DNA of 8,736 nt from Nitrososphaerales archaeon TH1177 (GTDB taxonomy: Archaea; Thermoproteota; Nitrososphaeria; Nitrososphaerales; Nitrososphaeraceae). Positions 5,330 through 8,736 of the stretch are shown here, in pieces (the first letter of the stretch is position 1; each line of letters starts with the position of its first letter). The notes under the pieces are model-generated. The model was not told where the DNA came from and made no database searches. It saw only the letters and a program-made list of their open reading frames with translations. The position numbers and the translations under genes are program-made. Location: NCBI GenBank assembly GCA_014523515.1, contig JAATVJ010000222.1, positions 1 to 8,736 of the forward strand, in the 5' to 3' direction.

Positions 5330-6613
5330 GAGCTCAATCAATCTTTTTGGATATTTTATTAACTGTTGCATATCCAAAATGGTCTCTTTTAAGATTCTTA
5401 ATTCTTCATCATATTTTTCTTTCATTAATTGTATTTGTTCATCTTTTTCTTGAAGCTTTACTTTGATAATATATTTCTCATCTTCATTCTTTTCTTCTAG
5501 TTTATCTATTCGTTTCTTTAGTTTATTTCTTTCATCAATTATAAGAGAATCCATTGATTTGAGATAATCAGATAATAATTCTTGCTCAGTAGCTCTATAA
5601 TATGAATCAGATATTCCAGTTGAATGAGACAACAATTTTTCTATGTTAATAGGCTTCATGCCACCAAGTTCACAGCGAGTTTTGAAAAATTTTCGATAGC
5701 CATGGTCTACCTGAAATTCATGCCTCTTTTTACCTTCTTGCAATCTAGTTCTTATTCCTTGGCCATATAAAACACGTTCCATCAATCTTTTTATTCCAGA
5801 TGATTTTAGTTTGACTGGAACTGTAGCAAGACCTTTTCCTGTTGGTGTTGTAACATCCCAAAGATTTCTCATAAGCCAACTTTCTTCTGATATCTTTTCT
5901 CCAGCATCTCTACGATAATCCATCCATTCCTTTAGATAGAAATAAGCTTCCAATGAAATGAACGAAAAATATTCATCTTCTTCATCTGCATATACTTTAA
6001 TTTTAGCAGCAATAATTTCATTATTATCGTTCATTATAGGAATAATATGTTTCCATTTTAGATAATCCCATGCTCCCAATCTTATACCTGAAGAGCACAT
6101 TGTATATACAATTGGTTTGATTCTTCTATCAGGATACTCAACTATTTTTCTAATTTCATCTATAGTTGGTATCCTATCGCTTGCATATCTTTTTCCTCTA
6201 GATAATCCTCGTGTAATCTTTTTCCAATTAATTGAAATATCAGACATTTCACAGAATAGTTTGATTGCTTTAAGATAGTTGATGAGAGTAGCTCCAGAAA
6301 TTTCTTTTTTGTTTATTCGTTCTTTATAGAATAGTACAAATTTCAAAATATTTGTAAATACCCAATTAACATTATTTCTTCCACTATTGACAAAAGTTAA
6401 ACATTGCTCTTCAAGATTTTCTCCAGGAATTTTTATAAAGTTAAAAAACATTTCAAGACGTCTGCTATATTTTTTCTTTGTAACAGATGACTTCATAGCA
6501 TGTAAAAATAAGCTATAAGGGTCAATCCTTACATAATTATCATTGTGGGAATCATAATTATTGACATTATGATTTCCAGAGTGCAATACCTTTAATTCTG
6601 TTGATTCCACCAT
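5324..6613 (-). CDS. Tyrosine recombinase (integrase) of a tRNA-targeted element
   Basis: The 429-residue integrase shows the catalytic set of the tyrosine recombinase family: R178 in SSGIRLGAWD, a likely K206 in AAKIKVYAD, H304 and R307 in VDHGYRKFF, H330 in LLSHSTGISD and the nucleophile Y338 or Y339 in SYYRATEQELL. A SAM-like core-binding domain lies at about 30-130 and a charged coiled coil at about 358-412. The 'LSHSTGISDSYYR' ending followed by a coiled coil is typical of thaumarchaeal integrases. The start is uncertain: ATG at 6613, GTG nine bases upstream at 6622, and a TATA-like box at 6623-6632 that would place transcription near 6600, so a start further in (TTG at 6586 or ATG at 6496) is possible. 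It lies directly downstream of tRNA-Lys on the same strand, the classic arrangement of an element integrated at a tRNA 3' end. It is complete. Confidence 0.93.
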   Translation of the reverse strand: MVESTELKVLHSGNHNVNNYDSHNDNYVRIDPYSLFLHAMKSSVTKKKYSRRLEMFFNFIKIPGENLEEQCLTFVNSGRNNVNWVFTNILKFVLFYKERINKKEISGATLINYLKAIKLFCEMSDISINWKKITRGLSRGKRYASDRIPTIDEIRKIVEYPDRRIKPIVYTMCSSGIRLGAWDYLKWKHIIPIMNDNNEIIAAKIKVYADEEDEYFSFISLEAYFYLKEWMDYRRDAGEKISEESWLMRNLWDVTTPTGKGLATVPVKLKSSGIKRLMERVLYGQGIRTRLQEGKKRHEFQVDHGYRKFFKTRCELGGMKPINIEKLLSHSTGISDSYYRATEQELLSDYLKSMDSLIIDERNKLKKRIDKLEEKNEDEKYIIKVKLQEKDEQIQLMKEKYDEELRILKETILDMQQLIKYPKRLIELS

Positions 6614-6622
6614 ATTTCTCAC

Positions 6623-6632
6623 TTTTATATAT
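6623..6632 (-). promoter_or_regulatory. TATA-like box before the integrase
   Basis: ATATATAAAA on the minus strand is a good archaeal TATA match. It is only about 15 nt from the ATG at 6613, so if used at the normal distance it starts transcription near 6600, inside the annotated reading frame. It is upstream on the element side of the tRNA, so the integrase could be expressed separately from the tRNA. Confidence 0.4.
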
Positions 6633-6664
6633 GTTGGACTCCTATATTAGCACCGATATCGTTG

Positions 6665-6699
6665 CGGGCCCGTCGGGAGTTGAACCCGAGACAGCCGGA
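6665..6699. other. Probable attachment site: 3' part of tRNA-Lys
   Basis: The integrase gene starts about 50 nt beyond the tRNA 3' end on the same strand, so recombination most likely occurred in the 3' half of the tRNA (T arm and acceptor stem). The exact crossover cannot be fixed because no second copy of this sequence is present in the window. Confidence 0.45.
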
Positions 6700-6700
6700 T

Positions 6701-6715
6701 TTCTTTCATTAGAGT
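6701..6715 (-). other. tRNA intron at position 37/38 with bulge-helix-bulge motif
   Basis: The intron is ACTCTAATGAAAGAA on the minus strand. Exon bases CTTT (6721-6718) pair with intron AAAG (6706-6703), giving a 4-bp central helix. It is flanked by 3-nt bulges TAA (6717-6715) and AAA (6702-6700), each cut after the second base. This is the substrate of the archaeal tRNA splicing endonuclease and independent proof of an archaeal host. Confidence 0.88.
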
Positions 6716-6780
6716 TAAAAGTCCGGTACTCTACCTGGCTGAGCTACGGGCCCATAAGGTATTTACAATTCAGTGTAGTG

Positions 6781-6787
6781 TATATTA
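6781..6787 (-). promoter_or_regulatory. TATA-like box of tRNA-Lys
   Basis: The minus strand reads TAATATA, centred about 31 nt before the first tRNA base at 6753, the expected distance for an archaeal tRNA promoter. Other A+T-rich matches nearby make this tentative. Confidence 0.35.
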
Positions 6788-6966
6788 TTCACTATAAATA
6801 TTAATCTAATCAATGCTAATAAGTAAAAATTTATAATTAAATATTTTATTCCAAAATTGATATTGAATATAAATTTTTTTAACAAGTTTTACAAAAGAAG
6901 AGAGAAATAATTTTATAATTTGTATTATCTTAAACAGATAGACTTCTAATAAAAAATTAAGATAAT
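6788..6966. other. A+T-rich intergenic DNA with an 11-bp inverted repeat
   Basis: No supported gene is present. TATTATCTTAA (6923-6933) is the exact reverse complement of 6957-6967, with a 23-nt loop. An 11-bp A+T-rich match of this kind may well occur by chance, so no function is assigned. Confidence 0.35.
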
Positions 6967-7038
6967 ATGCAAAAAATAAAGTATTACATCAGTTATGTTT
7001 TAAGTTTTTGTCTGGTATTACTTATTTTATGTCAATAA
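6967..7038 (+). CDS. Possible 23-residue hydrophobic peptide
   Basis: The frame from the ATG reads MQKIKYYISYVLSFCLVLLI then LCQ and a stop. It looks like a signal peptide or single membrane helix: basic N terminus, then about 15 hydrophobic residues. There is no clear ribosome-binding site, and its start overlaps the right arm of the inverted repeat ending at 6967. It could be a small membrane peptide, the remnant of a secreted-protein gene, or chance in T-rich DNA. Its 3' end overlaps the convergent broken ORF at 7022-7155. Confidence 0.2.
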   Translation: MQKIKYYISYVLSFCLVLLILCQ

Positions 7039-7155
7039 GTTTGGTTGTTGTTATAAATGGATATCCAAATCCTACATTATCTGGAATTATACTATTACTA
7101 TTATTTAAAAAAATAACAATTCTTTTGATTCATTTTCATTTAATTCTGAAATCAT
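7022..7155 (-). pseudogene. Small ORF broken at a run of seven T's
   Basis: From the ATG at 7155 the minus strand reads MISELNENESKELLFF and stops. In the -1 frame, entered at the T-run, it continues LNNSNSIIPDNVGFGYPFIT then TTKLIDIK and stops at 7022. One extra T would join them into a 44-residue protein. The second half (PDNVGFGYPFITTTKL) has convincing protein texture. The family is not recognised. It is divergent from uvsE and shares its promoter region. It may be a degenerate gene or a homopolymer sequencing error. Confidence 0.4.
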
Positions 7156-7167
7156 TTTATATTTAAC

Positions 7168-7175
7168 TATAAACT
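7168..7175 (+). promoter_or_regulatory. Putative TATA box of uvsE
   Basis: CTATAAAC is centred about 40 nt before the uvsE ATG and predicts a start near 7197, leaving a short leader of about 14 nt that begins with GAGG (7197-7200), a possible weak ribosome-binding site. A second candidate, CTATATT at 7174-7180, would give an even shorter leader. Confidence 0.35.
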
Positions 7176-7210
7176 ATATTGTAAGGAATCCCGCAAGAGG
7201 CTAATGAATA

Positions 7211-8116
7211 ATGAAAATCGGATATCCTTGTATAAATTACTCGATTGGAAAAAAAACGGTATCTACATTTCGATTATCATCATATTCAGAAGAACGACTT
7301 ATTCAATGTATAAACTATAACCTTGCTACTCTTATAGAAATCTTGAGATTTAATATAGATAATAATTTTATGTTCTTTAGAATAAGTTCGGATATCATCC
7401 CGTTTGCATCTCATCCAATTTGTAAATTTGATTGGAAAGATTATTTTAAATCTGATTTTATACAAATTGGGCAATTAATCAAGAAACACAATATAAGAAT
7501 ATCGATGCATCCTGATCAATTTGTACTTATCAATGCTAAAAATCAAGATATTGTTACTAATAGTATTAAGGAACTCGAATATCATACTGATCTTTTAGAT
7601 TTAATGGGACTTGATCATTCAGCAAAAGTCCAAATACATATTGGTGGAATTTATGGAGATAAAGAAAGATCTAAGAAACAATTTATAGTAAATTATAAAA
7701 ATTTACTATCAAAAGAAATAAAAAAAAGATTAGTTATTGAAAATGATGATCATCTTTACAATTTAAAGGACTGTATTCAAATTAGTGAATATACGAACAT
7801 ACCGATTCTTTTTGATGTATTTCATCACAAATGTTTTGATAGTAATTTACCATTAAATGAGGCTGTACAAAGCGCTAGTACTACTTGGGATCACAGTAAA
7901 GATGGCATATTGATGATTGATTATAGCAATCAAGAACCAAATCAAAGAAAAGGAAAACATTCCAAGACTTTGGATATAAAACAATTTGAAAAATTTATTC
8001 TCTCAGTTTCTAATTGCGATTTTGACATTATTTTAGAATTAAAAGATAAAGAAAAAAGTGCTAAAAAAGCAGTTAAAGTAATAAATCAAATTAACAGTAA
8101 TTTACGGAGCAATTAA
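7211..8116 (+). CDS. uvsE: UV DNA damage endonuclease (UVDE/UvsE)
   Basis: The 301-residue protein is a full-length UVDE, a TIM-barrel metal-dependent endonuclease that nicks DNA 5' of UV photoproducts and other lesions to start an alternative excision repair. It opens MKIGYPCINYSIG, the typical UVDE N terminus. The expected metal-ligand residues are visible in order: H68 (FASHP), H100 (ISMHPDQF), H143 (QIHIGG), E177 (VIENDD), D202 and H205 (FDVFHH), H228 (WDHS), H250 (GKHS) and E276 (ILELKDKE). The length is like the compact bacterial and archaeal enzymes. It stands alone, to the right of the tRNA and outside the element, and is likely host chromosomal. The ATG at 7211 is chosen because the upstream ATG at 7204 is out of frame. 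The stop at 8114-8116 is followed in frame by an acidic segment, so the ancestral protein may have been longer. Confidence 0.95.
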   Translation: MKIGYPCINYSIGKKTVSTFRLSSYSEERLIQCINYNLATLIEILRFNIDNNFMFFRISSDIIPFASHPICKFDWKDYFKSDFIQIGQLIKKHNIRISMHPDQFVLINAKNQDIVTNSIKELEYHTDLLDLMGLDHSAKVQIHIGGIYGDKERSKKQFIVNYKNLLSKEIKKRLVIENDDHLYNLKDCIQISEYTNIPILFDVFHHKCFDSNLPLNEAVQSASTTWDHSKDGILMIDYSNQEPNQRKGKHSKTLDIKQFEKFILSVSNCDFDIILELKDKEKSAKKAVKVINQINSNLRSN

Positions 8117-8173
8117 TTTGAAACTTATGATATGGTCAAAGATGAGGAAGATGAAGTAGAAGAAGACGACTAA
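8117..8173 (+). other. In-frame acidic tail after the uvsE stop
   Basis: Directly after the uvsE TAA the same frame stays open for 18 codons, FETYDMVKDEEDEVEEDD, and then ends with TAA. Eleven of the 18 residues are Asp or Glu. This resembles the acidic C-terminal tails of many DNA-repair proteins. It may be a tail cut off by a recent stop mutation, or chance in GA-rich DNA. There is no start codon giving it independent expression. Confidence 0.4.
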
Positions 8174-8262
8174 AATTTATCTTTTAACGTTCTTATCTTT
8201 ATTACATGATATATTGGATATAAAGCTTGACAATTACTGTAATCATTATTTGGCAATATCAT
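8170..8262 (-). CDS. Possible 30-residue protein, unknown
   Basis: The minus-strand frame reads MILPNNDYSNCQALYPIYHV then IKIRTLKDKF and a stop. The composition is protein-like rather than the Lys/Asn/Ile/Phe noise of this DNA. There is no clear ribosome-binding site or TATA box at a fixed distance. Its 3' end overlaps the last codon and stop of the acidic tail after uvsE by four bases, so the two would be convergent. It may be a small gene, a remnant or chance. Confidence 0.25.
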   Translation of the reverse strand: MILPNNDYSNCQALYPIYHVIKIRTLKDKF

Positions 8263-8636
8263 TGTCTTTATGGTAAGTCATATACATTTAAAATTTTTTA
8301 CAATTTACACATTTGTAATTTACGACTTAATCATATAGACCTAACAATTATCCTACAGTAAACAATCTTGTTCAACTACAACTTTATATTTTATAATAAT
8401 TGATTTTTCAAAAAAAACTTATATTTGTTGATTGATTAATTTTGTTCTTCAAGTTTTAAATAATTTAGTATAGAAGATTAAGTACCGAAGAACTCCAGAC
8501 AGCATAGAATTTTGCCTCACTATGTATAACCATTATAAATTGTTTTTAGGTCACATATCTCACTACTACAATTGATAAGACTATGACTATAATTTACTAA
8601 TTAATTGAGGCTGGGTCATAATTCAATAAACAAATT
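8263..8636. other. Intergenic DNA without recognisable features
   Basis: I see no gene of convincing length, RNA gene, long repeat or mobile-element end in this A+T-rich stretch on either strand. Confidence 0.5.
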
Positions 8637-8735
8637 TTATGATGCTAACAATAGTAGGATGTAATCAGTCGTTGTTATGTACCTAGCATGTATTTGATTG
8701 CTCTGTGGGATTATCTTTGTTGGTTTTACAGTTAT
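8637..8735 (-). CDS. Possible C-terminal end of a gene entering from the right edge
   Basis: A minus-strand frame is open from the window edge to a stop at 8639-8637 (32 codons): ITVKPTKIIPQSNQIHARYI then TTTDYILLLLAS. Base composition here looks richer in G+C than the DNA to its left, which fits coding sequence, and the end could be a short hydrophobic segment. Open runs of this length at an edge are not rare by chance, and a short plus-strand frame from the ATG at 8688 also runs off the edge. Confidence 0.22.
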   Translation of the reverse strand: MTVKPTKIIPQSNQIHARYITTTDYILLLLAS

Positions 8736-8736
8736 A

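Larger units (their letters stand above)
6665..6753 (-). tRNA. tRNA-Lys (anticodon UUU) with a 15-nt intron
   Basis: On the minus strand a full cloverleaf folds. The acceptor stem is GGGCCCG (6753-6747) with CGGGCCC (6672-6666), and G73 is at 6665. The D stem is GCTC/GAGT, the anticodon stem CCGGA (6726-6722)/TCCGG (6699-6695), and the T arm TCGGG-TTCAACT-CCCGA (6689-6673). The anticodon is TTT (6719-6717) with T33 before it and A37 after. No CCA is encoded, as is usual in archaea, and G73 fits archaeal tRNA-Lys. A TATA-like AATATA at about 6781-6787 is about 30 nt upstream. The 3' end faces the integrase, making it the probable attachment gene; the gene itself looks intact. Confidence 0.95.

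Noticed and set aside
6601..6804. 67-codon plus-strand frame beginning opposite the integrase start
   Set aside because: It reads straight through the antisense strand of the tRNA gene; an antisense artefact.
1..8736. CRISPR array or rRNA genes
   Set aside because: No regularly spaced direct repeats and no conserved rRNA segments were seen on either strand.

Overview
The window is about 70% A+T by eye and is almost certainly archaeal, most likely from an ammonia-oxidising Nitrososphaeria (Thaumarchaeota). The evidence is a tRNA-Lys with a short intron in a bulge-helix-bulge fold, TATA-like boxes about 26 nt upstream of several start codons (leaderless transcripts), a thaumarchaeal-type tyrosine recombinase, and a secreted protein with the 'AFGTLFG' motif after its signal peptide. 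The genus is not decided by the sequence; a Nitrosocosmicus/Nitrososphaera-like soil organism is my best guess.

Left region (1-1149): the start of a secreted protein leaving the window leftwards, an N-terminally truncated intradiol-dioxygenase-like protein, and a stretch that looks like decayed coding DNA. I cannot say whether this part is host DNA or mobile element.

Central region (1150-6622): a mobile-element module. Right to left it holds a tyrosine integrase beside the tRNA; a convergent winged-helix regulator; a palindrome-rich divergent control region; and a leftward operon. The operon contains an AbrB-like small protein, a frame-broken small ORF with a strong ribosome-binding site, an unknown 144-residue protein, and a D5/SF3-type replicative helicase without a primase domain. 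The helicase stop codon lies on the end of a 108-bp near-palindrome with perfect 20-bp arms. Beyond it is a separately promoted protein with two helix-turn-helix segments and a long coiled coil. Together these suggest integration, a regulatory switch, and a replication and possibly segregation module of an integrated plasmid-like or proviral element.

Right region (6665-8736): the tRNA-Lys(UUU) gene, whose 3' end faces the integrase and is the likely attachment site, then host-like DNA with uvsE (UV damage endonuclease). The uvsE stop codon is followed in the same frame by an acidic tail. Several short or frame-broken ORFs flank uvsE. The second copy of the attachment site is not in the window, so the far end of the element is probably to the left or has been lost.
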